Virus record (IMG/VR): IMGVR_UViG_3300032278_000136
Span: 1 to 21,504 of that record
Source of the DNA: a virus
Strand: one strand, 5' to 3'
Length of the DNA: 21,504 bases
Both the position numbers and the translations under genes were made by a program. This document shows positions 14,302 through 21,504 of this stretch, in pieces. Numbering within the stretch: position 1 is the first letter of the stretch; every line of letters starts with the position of its first letter. The notes beneath the pieces were generated by a model, which did no database searches, had not been told where the DNA came from, and was given only the letters and a program-made list of their open reading frames with translations.

Positions 14302-15316
14302 AACTCCACAACGTAGAGCGCACTTTATGGGCGCAGATGCACCGGGAAAAAAGACTCACCTTTCTCTCAATAGAGAATATTATCGTAAATTGTATAGGAT
14401 GATGGAAAGAGATGATTGGTCTCAGAGGTTTAAAGAACTTCCTTATAAACAGGATCTACTTCGGATGGGAAAAGAAATTGCTTCAGGTAAAGACGAAGGA
14501 GGGCGTCTTACTGGTATGGGTTTAGCTAGAAAATCTGTGGGCCGAGTTTTGAGGGGGGCTCCTGTCATGGGACAGAAAGCATCTAACCGGGCTCTTAAAG
14601 CAGATATAGCTCAACAAATGCAGATTTATGATAAAGAGTTTGCTCCTAGGTTAGGTGCTGAGTTTCTAGGCATAGGACAGGGTCCGGGAAGTTCAAGAGC
14701 GAGTCTTATGAGAGAAAATTACCTTAACAAAATTGGAATTGGTCTATCAGAAAGACAATTCGCACGACAGCAACAGCAATCTCAGTTGGCTCTAGCTGCT
14801 GCTCCTGCAATGGGACAGCTTCAATTAGGTCAACTTGGAGCTTTAAGAGGGGAAAGAGTTGCCGGTTTACAGGAAATGAAACTACGAGATCCTCTAAGTA
14901 GTCCTACAATGCAAGCAGTACAAGTAGCGACAAAAACTCCAGATTATGCAGGATCTCATCCGGGAGGATATGCAGATGATTCAAGTATCTGGGGTGATCT
15001 TGGAGCAGGACTTGGATTCTTATCAACCGCTTTTACTGGTGCTGGTGGTGGAGCTTTACCGAGTATTATAGCAGGAGTTGGAAGCCTTTTTTCTGATATT
15101 AGACTAAAAGAAAGCATCTCCTTGATAGGCCAATCTAAATCAGGGATTCCTGTATACAAGTTCAGTTACAAAGAAGATGATAAAGTATGGATTGGCGTTA
15201 TGGCTCAAGATTTACTAATAATGGGTAAGGAAGATGCTGTACACCGAGACAAAGAATCAGGTTACTACAAAGTTGATTATAGTAAAATTGACGTTAAGAT
15301 GAAACTTTTAAAGTAA
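14291..15316 (+). CDS. Internal virion (ejection) protein with a C-terminal S74-type domain
   Basis: A 341-residue protein. Residues 1-200 are helix-rich and Arg/Lys/Gln-rich (SERQFARQQQQSQLALAAAP, GQLQLGQLGALRGE), then a Gly/Ala-rich hydrophobic stretch (residues about 234-267, WGDLGAGLGFLSTAF and ALPSIIAGVGSLF) that may insert in membranes. The last 74 residues begin SDIRLKE and include GIPVYKFSY, WIGVMAQDLL and GYYKVDYSKI, the Peptidase S74 chaperone domain. Ser268 and Lys273, five apart, match the Ser/Lys pair that lets S74 domains cut themselves off. Hence this end may be cut off after folding. AAGGA nine bases before the ATG supports the start. Position fits T7 gp14-like ejection proteins; the S74 call is strong, the role is inferred. 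Confidence 0.7.
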   Translation: MASKTPQRRAHFMGADAPGKKTHLSLNREYYRKLYRMMERDDWSQRFKELPYKQDLLRMGKEIASGKDEGGRLTGMGLARKSVGRVLRGAPVMGQKASNRALKADIAQQMQIYDKEFAPRLGAEFLGIGQGPGSSRASLMRENYLNKIGIGLSERQFARQQQQSQLALAAAPAMGQLQLGQLGALRGERVAGLQEMKLRDPLSSPTMQAVQVATKTPDYAGSHPGGYADDSSIWGDLGAGLGFLSTAFTGAGGGALPSIIAGVGSLFSDIRLKESISLIGQSKSGIPVYKFSYKEDDKVWIGVMAQDLLIMGKEDAVHRDKESGYYKVDYSKIDVKMKLLK

Positions 15317-15374
15317 CATGACGAAAAGAGCTTTGATATTACCTTTATAGTAAAATGACAGAAAGGTTCCTGAT
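15317..15374. other. Short gap between two ejection-protein genes
   Basis: This 58-base gap is the largest gap after the one at 3882-3951. It is AT-rich, and its only reading frame with a start (ATG at 15319) gives a ten-residue peptide. AAAGG before ATG 15375 is the ribosome binding site of the next gene. I find no convincing promoter or hairpin in it. Confidence 0.5.
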
Positions 15375-16595
15375 ATGGCAGGTGAAATACTAGAATTTGC
15401 ACAAGCATTTGAAGCGACCAGTGGTTTATGGGATAAGCTATCACTTAGACGATTGCAACTCGAGACAGCAGGGGCAGAGGCTAAGGTATCTAAAGCGGAG
15501 TTACAAGCTAGGTTAAGAGCTATAGCAGCATCTCAAGATCCTAACTCTTTATCGAATAGGTTAGCTACTAAGAAGATGCAGAACGAGCTTGCTTTAGCTG
15601 AACAGCAAGAGAGGCTTATATCACAAAATCTGAATAAGCAAGGAGCAGAGGGTAATCAGGCTATGGCAACGACTAGAGCAAGTTATGCTAAACTGTTCTT
15701 TAAAGATAAAGCAACAAGAGATTTGTTAATAGCTCGATTAGAAGATGAGAAGCATAGAAATACTCTTCAAATAGGGGAAAATGAACTGAGATGGTACAAG
15801 GAAAATGCTGCAAAGGCTCCTTATGCTCTTAGAACTAGGGGTGAGACAGAGGCAAGATTAATTCAAACTCTTGTGGCATCATGGCCTCCACACGTACGGC
15901 AGCAATTGGCTCTCCTTTTGATGAATCAACAGGCAGAAGCAGTCAGGCAAGGAAATAGGATAGACCCACTGGATGCTTACTTTCTGCAAATGATTCAACA
16001 AAATCAAGGAGGTGTTCCACAGGGTAAGGCTAGTAATACAGATTGGGAAGGAGCGTTTTCGGAAGGGAGGAGAGGGGAAAGCCTGACGGCAGGATTAAAT
16101 CCTCTCAAGTGGTTTACAGGGAAGAAAGGAGATCATGTAGAGCCGGGGACAACTACTTCGTCGAGAGTAACTCCACCAGTAGCAACTGTACCAGCACTGG
16201 ATATGTCTCAACTCCAAAACACTAAATTAAAGAATCTCCAAGACGCTTTTGGAATGTCTACAGAGGAATTAACTGGAAGCTCGCTGCCTTGGGGAACGAA
16301 AGGAAATCCGGCACTTTATACTTTCGGCAAAACTAATCTACAAAACGATTATAATGAAGGGGCAAAATGGTATAAATTTTATAATGAGGGGGATCAAAGA
16401 TGGTATCGAGGTGAAATTGACATAAAGCTAGGTCAACTTCGGAATGTGGGACCGTTAAATGTTAAACTCAATCAGAGAACTACTACTGGTTTGGGATACC
16501 GTGGTGAGGCTCTATCGGATCGAGGTAAACTAAGGACGGGTATACGAGCCGGAGTTAATCAAGATATAGATCCCTTAGCTGATTTACTGAAGTAA
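15375..16595 (+). CDS. Internal virion (ejection) protein, coiled-coil type
   Basis: A 406-residue protein. The first 170 residues are nearly all helix with Ala/Gln/Glu/Leu heptad-like runs (LRRLQLETAGAEAKVSKAEL, KMQNELALAEQQERLISQNL, DKATRDLLIARLEDEKHRNT), likely long coiled coils. A middle helical part (HVRQQLALLLMNQQAEA) follows, then a Gly/Thr/Pro-rich linker (about residues 220-285) and a more compact end with FNEGDQRWYRG-like aromatic stretches. No enzyme motif and no clear transmembrane segment. It sits between an S74-bearing protein and the giant last gene, in the place where T7 gp15 lies between gp14 and gp16, so an ejectosome tube protein is likely. AAAGG eight bases before ATG 15375 supports the start. 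Confidence 0.6.
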   Translation: MAGEILEFAQAFEATSGLWDKLSLRRLQLETAGAEAKVSKAELQARLRAIAASQDPNSLSNRLATKKMQNELALAEQQERLISQNLNKQGAEGNQAMATTRASYAKLFFKDKATRDLLIARLEDEKHRNTLQIGENELRWYKENAAKAPYALRTRGETEARLIQTLVASWPPHVRQQLALLLMNQQAEAVRQGNRIDPLDAYFLQMIQQNQGGVPQGKASNTDWEGAFSEGRRGESLTAGLNPLKWFTGKKGDHVEPGTTTSSRVTPPVATVPALDMSQLQNTKLKNLQDAFGMSTEELTGSSLPWGTKGNPALYTFGKTNLQNDYNEGAKWYKFYNEGDQRWYRGEIDIKLGQLRNVGPLNVKLNQRTTTGLGYRGEALSDRGKLRTGIRAGVNQDIDPLADLLK

Positions 16596-16605
16596 AAGGT
16601 TCACA

Positions 16606-19600
16606 ATGGCACAAAAAAAGTCTGTTATAAATCTACCTATCTCTGTTCTAGATGGGACTTCATGGGAAGGGTTAGATGGACCTGTTAGTGAGGGTGAGAT
16701 TGGTCCCGGAAGATTTTTAGAAGAAGAAGAAAAAATTTCAGATGCAGATATTCTAAGAATGTCTGAAGGTGTGGCTATTGCTCCTCCTGTATCTGCTCCT
16801 TTTAGTCCTAAAGAAATTGAAGGATTGTACGGTCCTATTGGACCTGAGCTACAAGATCGTCCTGCTATGGAGAGAGATGTACCTCTCACAGGAGAATTAA
16901 AGAAATCTCTTGACGATTTAAGTACATTTTTTATAGATAAAAAGACAGGTAAACAGGTCTATGAAGGTCCCAGACCTAAGAAGGGATTCCTGCCAGATAA
17001 TATATTTCCTACTCCTCGTCGTACAGTAGTGACTGATACTGGTCAGTCAGGGAATGTACGTCTTAGCTCTCATACAGTCCTCATGGCTCCGAGTAAAAGA
17101 ACGAAAACGGGATTTCGAGAGGTTGGAAAGGGACATCCTTTAGGAGAAATGCGTACTGTTGTAATTCCTACTCTTATTGATGGGAAACAATATTCGCATG
17201 GTCAGGCTCTTGAGATTGCAAGAAAGTATGGGCTTGAACAATTTCCTTCATTTAAGACTATAGAAAAAGCTGAAAAATGGATACAGGATAATCATGATAG
17301 AGTCCCTGATACAGATCTATCTTATATTGATCTCGATTCAGCCACTAGGGTTAAACGTGCTGAACCCTCGGTTATAACGGGGCCAAGGCCAAGGATTGAT
17401 CTCTTAGAGGAAATTAGGAACCTACCTCCAGAAGAAAGAGGACTTTGGCAGGAGCTTGAAGGTAGTTTTATGGATGGCCTTACTGAAGGCAATCCTAAGG
17501 CTGGGTCTTATGCAGTATATGGAATAGGATTAACCTTAAATAGTCGTAGGATGGCTGACATGGGGAAAGAATGGATAGACCAACTTGGAGAAGATAATCC
17601 ATTCGCAACAATTTTTAAACCTCAAGTATCTTCTATGTCAGAGGTTGATAGTTTTAAGGAATTTCTTGATTTTACTGCATTCTCAATTGGAGCAGCTACT
17701 TCAAGTATGGCTGTCACTCTTGGAGGAATGGCAGTTGGAGCAGGTGCTGGAGTTGGAGCAGGTGCTTTAGGTGGAGCAGCAGTTGCTGGGCCTGCTGGAG
17801 CAGCTGTGGGTGCAGCAGCGGGATTACCTGTAGGTGCAATAGTAGGAGCTTTTTCAGGATCTTTGCTTTTAAACTATGGGAGTCTTGTTCAATCTCTTAT
17901 AGAGGAGCAAGGAGTAGATCCAGTTGTAGCTGCTAGGATAGCATTAGCTCCGGGAATGGTTATGGCAGCATTTGATTCATTTGCTGCAACTAAAATTATA
18001 TCTCCTCTTGCAGGTGAAGGTCGAGCTGAGGCAATCAAATATCTAGCTAACCGTACAGTCAAGCTGGTAAAAAGAGGCGGAAAGATAGAATCGTTAACTG
18101 AAGTTGCTCAGCAGTTAATACACGAAACTACTGGTGTTTTTGCACATGGTTTTGGGTTTGCAGATGTAGATATACCTATGAAAGAAAGGTTTTGGAACCT
18201 AGTTGATGCTGCTTATATGGGATTTGCTGGGGGTACAACTATAGGTGGAGCAGCTGGTGTTCTCTCTTCACCCTTTGTTCAAATTCCTAGGCCAGAAGCA
18301 CAGAAACAGATAGGACGAGATCCTACCCCTCAAAGGAAGCGAATTGGAGTTGATACTGTAAGTGATCCTGATAAGGCTCCCATTATAACCCCTCGAGTTC
18401 ATGTCACTCCTGATCTAGCAGCTCAGCCTACATTAGGAGCTAGATGGAGGGGTGTGACTGGGTTGATTGCACATGTAGGAGAAGGAAGTACACTATTATC
18501 TCAAGAAGTTAAAGATAAGATATTCCGCTTGAATGTCCTTGGAGGGAAACTTCTTGAAGGTAATATTTCAGACTCTGAACAGGTAGCAATTAGGGAGGAG
18601 ATAGCTAGGATAGAGCAGGATCCAGAGATTCAAGGAGTAATGAAGAGGTTTAATGCTAGGCCTCGTAGAGGTAAAGGAGGAAAGTTTGAGCCTAAGATGA
18701 TACCTCTAGATAAGGTTACAGGGGAACCCAAGCCTGAGCCTACTAAAGTAAAGGTTGCAAGGAAAGAACGTCCTAAGCCTGCTCCGAAGAAAAAGCCATC
18801 AGTTGAGACAAAAGTAACTTCAAAGCAACTCGAACAAGATATAAAAGAGTATGAGGAGAAAAAAGCACGTTCTATAGAGTTGCAGAAGAAGGCTGAGGCT
18901 ATAGATAAGGATATTAAAGATCGTAAGAAGTCAAAACCTCCGGCAGATTCTGTAGCTGATATAGAGTTTAAGAAAGGAAAAAGTGAGGGAAGTGGACCGA
19001 TAAGTGTTGCTATATTTACAAAAGAAGGTGCAAAGGTAGAGGCTAAAAAGGTCTATGGTAAAGCAGCTAAGAAGAAGAAGAAAACGACAACGAAGAAAAA
19101 GCGTATAAAAAATGAGGGAATGGCATATATTCCTGTTAAAGAAATCAAGGAAATGTCAGATCAGGCTTGGAAAGTCTTAGTAGATAGACTAAGAATTGAG
19201 GGAACAAGAGCTAAAACAATTGAGGATCATACCACAAATATTACTAATGTAAGTAATCTAGTTTTAGCAGTTGCTGCTGCTGGAGAGCAAAGTTCCCGTC
19301 TGCTCCCAAGGTCTGAGTGGAAAGATGCAAGTTCTCCTACAACAGTGGGGGGTAAGATTAATGTGAAAAGGCGTTCTAGAGATGCACAAAAACTTTTAAG
19401 AGAAGCAGAAAAAGGTCTTAATAGAAAGCTAATTTCAGAGGGCAAAGCAGATATTTATGTGAAAGAGGTACAAACCGCAAGAAATAATATTGTTCCTTTA
19501 TATAGGGAGACAGTGGAACAAGCTATAGAAACTTTTGCAGGTTGGAGTGATTTGGAGGGTCAAGGTGAGAGTAAGATAGCCCAAGCTCAAACTCCTACGG

Positions 19601-21504
19601 AGAAGGTAATAGCAGGAATTTTAGCTGTAGTAAATACTACTCCTATTTTCTTTGATAGTGAAACGATTTCAGAGGGCAGGGCTGGAGTTTATTATCCTGA
19701 TACTCCCGGATATATTTATATAAACAGATTAGTAGGTTTTGATAAGATGGTGGAGGTAGCTCTTCATGAGTATATACATAGTCTCCATGAATCCCATCCT
19801 CGCCAGTATGATCGTATATTTGATATAATGTGGGAGGAAGGTGCTGCGGATATTCCTAAGTATGCTTATTCAGAAGTAGATCCTACTTTACCTGAAGTAT
19901 TTGCTCGAGAAGAACAAGTTGCTGAAAATATCAGCAATTTTCTTGGTGAAGGTTTACAGGTTTATGATCCTAAAAGTAAGAAGAATGTAGATACTAATCA
20001 TGCAGTGATGTTGAAGAATTTTATAGATCCTGAAGATCCTATTACACTTGAAGCTCCGGGTAGGACATTTTTAAGGGCAATTTTAACTGGAGATGTTAGT
20101 CAGTTAGATCTTATACGCGGTAAATTTAGTTTCTATGAAGCTGCGGCAGTAAAACAGAAAAGGCATTTTTTTACTTTAGCATCTATAGAAAGAGAGATAA
20201 AAGACTATGGTCAAAAGATACAAGTAGTAAAAGTGCTGCATGAGATACATGATGCAGCTGTCCCAAAGGGAAAGCTCATACAACATAAAGCAGCAACAGG
20301 AAAAGTAAGCGATATTTACTTAAGACCGAAACCTAAAAAGGTGCTTACTCGACGGGTCAATGAAGACGGCACAGTTACTATAAGCATGAGCCTTGTGGGA
20401 GGTCTTGAAGTTCTTACTCCTAAAGCTGTTAAATCTATTGTTAAGATATTGGAAATAACTCGTAGAAGGATGCAGAGTGGACATGTACCTTTCCGAATGT
20501 TGACAGATATTTTATTCATGAGAAGTACTAACCTTGTCCGAAAATATGGAGGAGAAGCAGGGAAGCAGTGGGCTGATTCTGTAATGAGGTTAGCTACTCA
20601 TATTGATCGTGTAGTAGCTGGATATGTTGAGGATACTAAGGGTTATTATAATAAGTTAAAGGCTGTGTCTGGTCGTAACTCTACAGAGGATGTGAAGAGA
20701 GCTACTAAGCTCATGAACCAGCGTATTTCTTTTGAAGACTTAGTAAGCCAAGTAGGAAAGAGAAGAGCTGAGGCTATTAAAGAATTAGCGACTAGGCTTG
20801 CTGCAATTGAAAATACGTTACTTGATGTTGCAACAAAGCTAGGAATTAAAAGGAGGGTGAGAGGGAAGATGGTAGTGCAGAGGCGTGGAGGTAAGCCTTA
20901 TCCTCAGATACCTAATGCTGAGGGAAAGCTGAATCTGGCAGCGGCAGCAAATATGATAGGAAAAAATGGAGAAATAGGAGAAATCCATCCTAAGGTAAAA
21001 CAAGGTATAGATGAGATCTTATTCTCAAATCCAAATATTGATTATAATGCGATGACTCCTGAACAGCAACAGGAAGCCTTTAATACAGTTCTTAATGAGT
21101 TGGCTGAGGCTCACAAGGATTGGGAAAGCTCGATAGCTAATGAGGGATACTTTACTAGAACTAGAGTAGAGCTTCCTGAATCTTGGGTAGAATGGGATCC
21201 TCGAAAGACTCTAGCGGATCACTATCAGAGTTCTGTTAGGTATCTTGCAGCTGTAAGAGAGTGGGGATGGCTAGAAACAGTAAATGAAAGAACAGGAAAA
21301 GTTATTAAAGTAGTAGATCTCACCTTTAAGAGGCTTCATGCTATTTTCCGGGAAATAGGAAATGCAGCAGGAGATAGAGCTTTTGGAGAAATGGTCAAAA
21401 ACTATCATATGTACGAGTTTGGTGTCCGAGGTAGGGTACTAGGTTGGAGTGCTCAACTAGCTGGTAAGGTGAGTGTGTATGAGAGTTTAACTAAACTTGG
21501 ACTT
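16606..21504 (+). CDS. Giant multi-domain internal virion protein with a zincin-type metallopeptidase motif (3' end outside window)
   Basis: The frame stays open from ATG 16606 to the window end, giving at least 1633 residues; AAGG six bases before the ATG is the ribosome binding site. Visible in order: residues 1-130 charged and acidic; about 150-233 a compact alpha/beta piece (RTVVIPTLIDGKQYSHGQAL, then KTIEKAEKWIQ) that I recall from phage ejection proteins; about 355-422 a long Gly/Ala-rich hydrophobic stretch typical of membrane-inserting proteins; about 700-840 Lys-rich helical linkers (AAKKKKKTTTKKKRIKN); about 1015-1110 a zincin-like part with YIYIN (1036-1040), HEYIH (1054-1058) and EEQVAEN (1102-1108); then helices to the window end. 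Size, position and parts suggest a T7 gp16-like ejected protein, but no lysozyme motif is seen. Confidence 0.8.
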   Translation, partial: MAQKKSVINLPISVLDGTSWEGLDGPVSEGEIGPGRFLEEEEKISDADILRMSEGVAIAPPVSAPFSPKEIEGLYGPIGPELQDRPAMERDVPLTGELKKSLDDLSTFFIDKKTGKQVYEGPRPKKGFLPDNIFPTPRRTVVTDTGQSGNVRLSSHTVLMAPSKRTKTGFREVGKGHPLGEMRTVVIPTLIDGKQYSHGQALEIARKYGLEQFPSFKTIEKAEKWIQDNHDRVPDTDLSYIDLDSATRVKRAEPSVITGPRPRIDLLEEIRNLPPEERGLWQELEGSFMDGLTEGNPKAGSYAVYGIGLTLNSRRMADMGKEWIDQLGEDNPFATIFKPQVSSMSEVDSFKEFLDFTAFSIGAATSSMAVTLGGMAVGAGAGVGAGALGGAAVAGPAGAAVGAAAGLPVGAIVGAFSGSLLLNYGSLVQSLIEEQGVDPVVAARIALAPGMVMAAFDSFAATKIISPLAGEGRAEAIKYLANRTVKLVKRGGKIESLTEVAQQLIHETTGVFAHGFGFADVDIPMKERFWNLVDAAYMGFAGGTTIGGAAGVLSSPFVQIPRPEAQKQIGRDPTPQRKRIGVDTVSDPDKAPIITPRVHVTPDLAAQPTLGARWRGVTGLIAHVGEGSTLLSQEVKDKIFRLNVLGGKLLEGNISDSEQVAIREEIARIEQDPEIQGVMKRFNARPRRGKGGKFEPKMIPLDKVTGEPKPEPTKVKVARKERPKPAPKKKPSVETKVTSKQLEQDIKEYEEKKARSIELQKKAEAIDKDIKDRKKSKPPADSVADIEFKKGKSEGSGPISVAIFTKEGAKVEAKKVYGKAAKKKKKTTTKKKRIKNEGMAYIPVKEIKEMSDQAWKVLVDRLRIEGTRAKTIEDHTTNITNVSNLVLAVAAAGEQSSRLLPRSEWKDASSPTTVGGKINVKRRSRDAQKLLREAEKGLNRKLISEGKADIYVKEVQTARNNIVPLYRETVEQAIETFAGWSDLEGQGESKIAQAQTPTEKVIAGILAVVNTTPIFFDSETISEGRAGVYYPDTPGYIYINRLVGFDKMVEVALHEYIHSLHESHPRQYDRIFDIMWEEGAADIPKYAYSEVDPTLPEVFAREEQVAENISNFLGEGLQVYDPKSKKNVDTNHAVMLKNFIDPEDPITLEAPGRTFLRAILTGDVSQLDLIRGKFSFYEAAAVKQKRHFFTLASIEREIKDYGQKIQVVKVLHEIHDAAVPKGKLIQHKAATGKVSDIYLRPKPKKVLTRRVNEDGTVTISMSLVGGLEVLTPKAVKSIVKILEITRRRMQSGHVPFRMLTDILFMRSTNLVRKYGGEAGKQWADSVMRLATHIDRVVAGYVEDTKGYYNKLKAVSGRNSTEDVKRATKLMNQRISFEDLVSQVGKRRAEAIKELATRLAAIENTLLDVATKLGIKRRVRGKMVVQRRGGKPYPQIPNAEGKLNLAAAANMIGKNGEIGEIHPKVKQGIDEILFSNPNIDYNAMTPEQQQEAFNTVLNELAEAHKDWESSIANEGYFTRTRVELPESWVEWDPRKTLADHYQSSVRYLAAVREWGWLETVNERTGKVIKVVDLTFKRLHAIFREIGNAAGDRAFGEMVKNYHMYEFGVRGRVLGWSAQLAGKVSVYESLTKLGL

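Noticed and set aside
15319-15351. Ten-residue reading frame in the gap before the coiled-coil protein
   Set aside because: Too short, with no clear ribosome binding site or conserved look.
17585-17770. Short forward frame inside the giant gene
   Set aside because: Different frame within Gly/Ala codons of the giant protein; no recognisable product.
20316-20519. Reverse frame near the end of the giant gene
   Set aside because: Shadow of a clearly coding + frame; no independent signal.
1-21504. tRNA genes, CRISPR arrays, insertion sequences, integrase or attachment sites
   Set aside because: I looked for cloverleaf-like sequences, spaced short repeats, transposase motifs and direct repeats flanking cargo and saw none. 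A programme-based scan would be needed to exclude weak cases.

Overview
This window is a piece of a tailed-phage genome (or a prophage virion-gene cluster) of the short-tailed, podovirus-like kind. It holds 21 supported genes, all on the + strand, packed almost without gaps and mostly preceded by AGGA/GGAGG-type ribosome binding sites. That density, the single direction and the order of the gene families are classic for a late virion-structure operon in a bacterial phage. The host cannot be read from the sequence. The tail-fiber modules (the VQDIVGAM / TYQDGDGTIDLVVDD type and the VTGNVTGSSGSCTGNAATVT type) resemble those I know from environmental, especially aquatic, phages, so an aquatic source is a reasonable inference. 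I see no tRNA, rRNA, CRISPR, insertion sequence, integrase or lysis gene.

Layout: 1-2419 holds the end of the portal gene (cut by the window start), a zinc-ribbon gene that overlaps the portal's 3' end, a small unknown gene and an acidic scaffold-like gene. 2419-3881 holds the major capsid protein and a small beta-rich protein that may decorate the capsid, followed by a strong hairpin at 3904-3924. 3952-8648 holds the neck and tail genes: a small unknown protein, a head-tail adaptor, a virion protein with a jelly-roll-like C-terminus, a 28-residue AT-hook-like basic peptide missed by usual length cut-offs, a tail nozzle/tubular protein started by TTG, and two small structural proteins. 8648-13039 is a 1463-residue tail fiber with ten copies of a repeat. 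13043-14301 holds three small accessory genes. 14291-21504 holds three genes that look like the ejected internal virion proteins (compare gp14, gp15 and gp16 of T7). The last is at least 1633 residues long and runs off the window end.

How they fit together: scaffold and major capsid protein build the shell around the portal. The adaptor and nozzle make the short tail, the fiber and small beta proteins cover the outside, and the last three proteins probably sit in the capsid and go into the host envelope at infection. Most interesting: (i) the fiber repeats keep almost the same amino acids while their codons have been scrambled; (ii) the giant last protein carries a zincin-type HExxH metallopeptidase motif, a long Gly/Ala membrane-type segment and Lys-rich linkers, and looks like a multi-domain ejected effector; (iii) an endosialidase-type (S74) Ser/Lys self-cleaving chaperone motif ends an ejection-type protein rather than the fiber; (iv) the tiny AT-hook-like protein.
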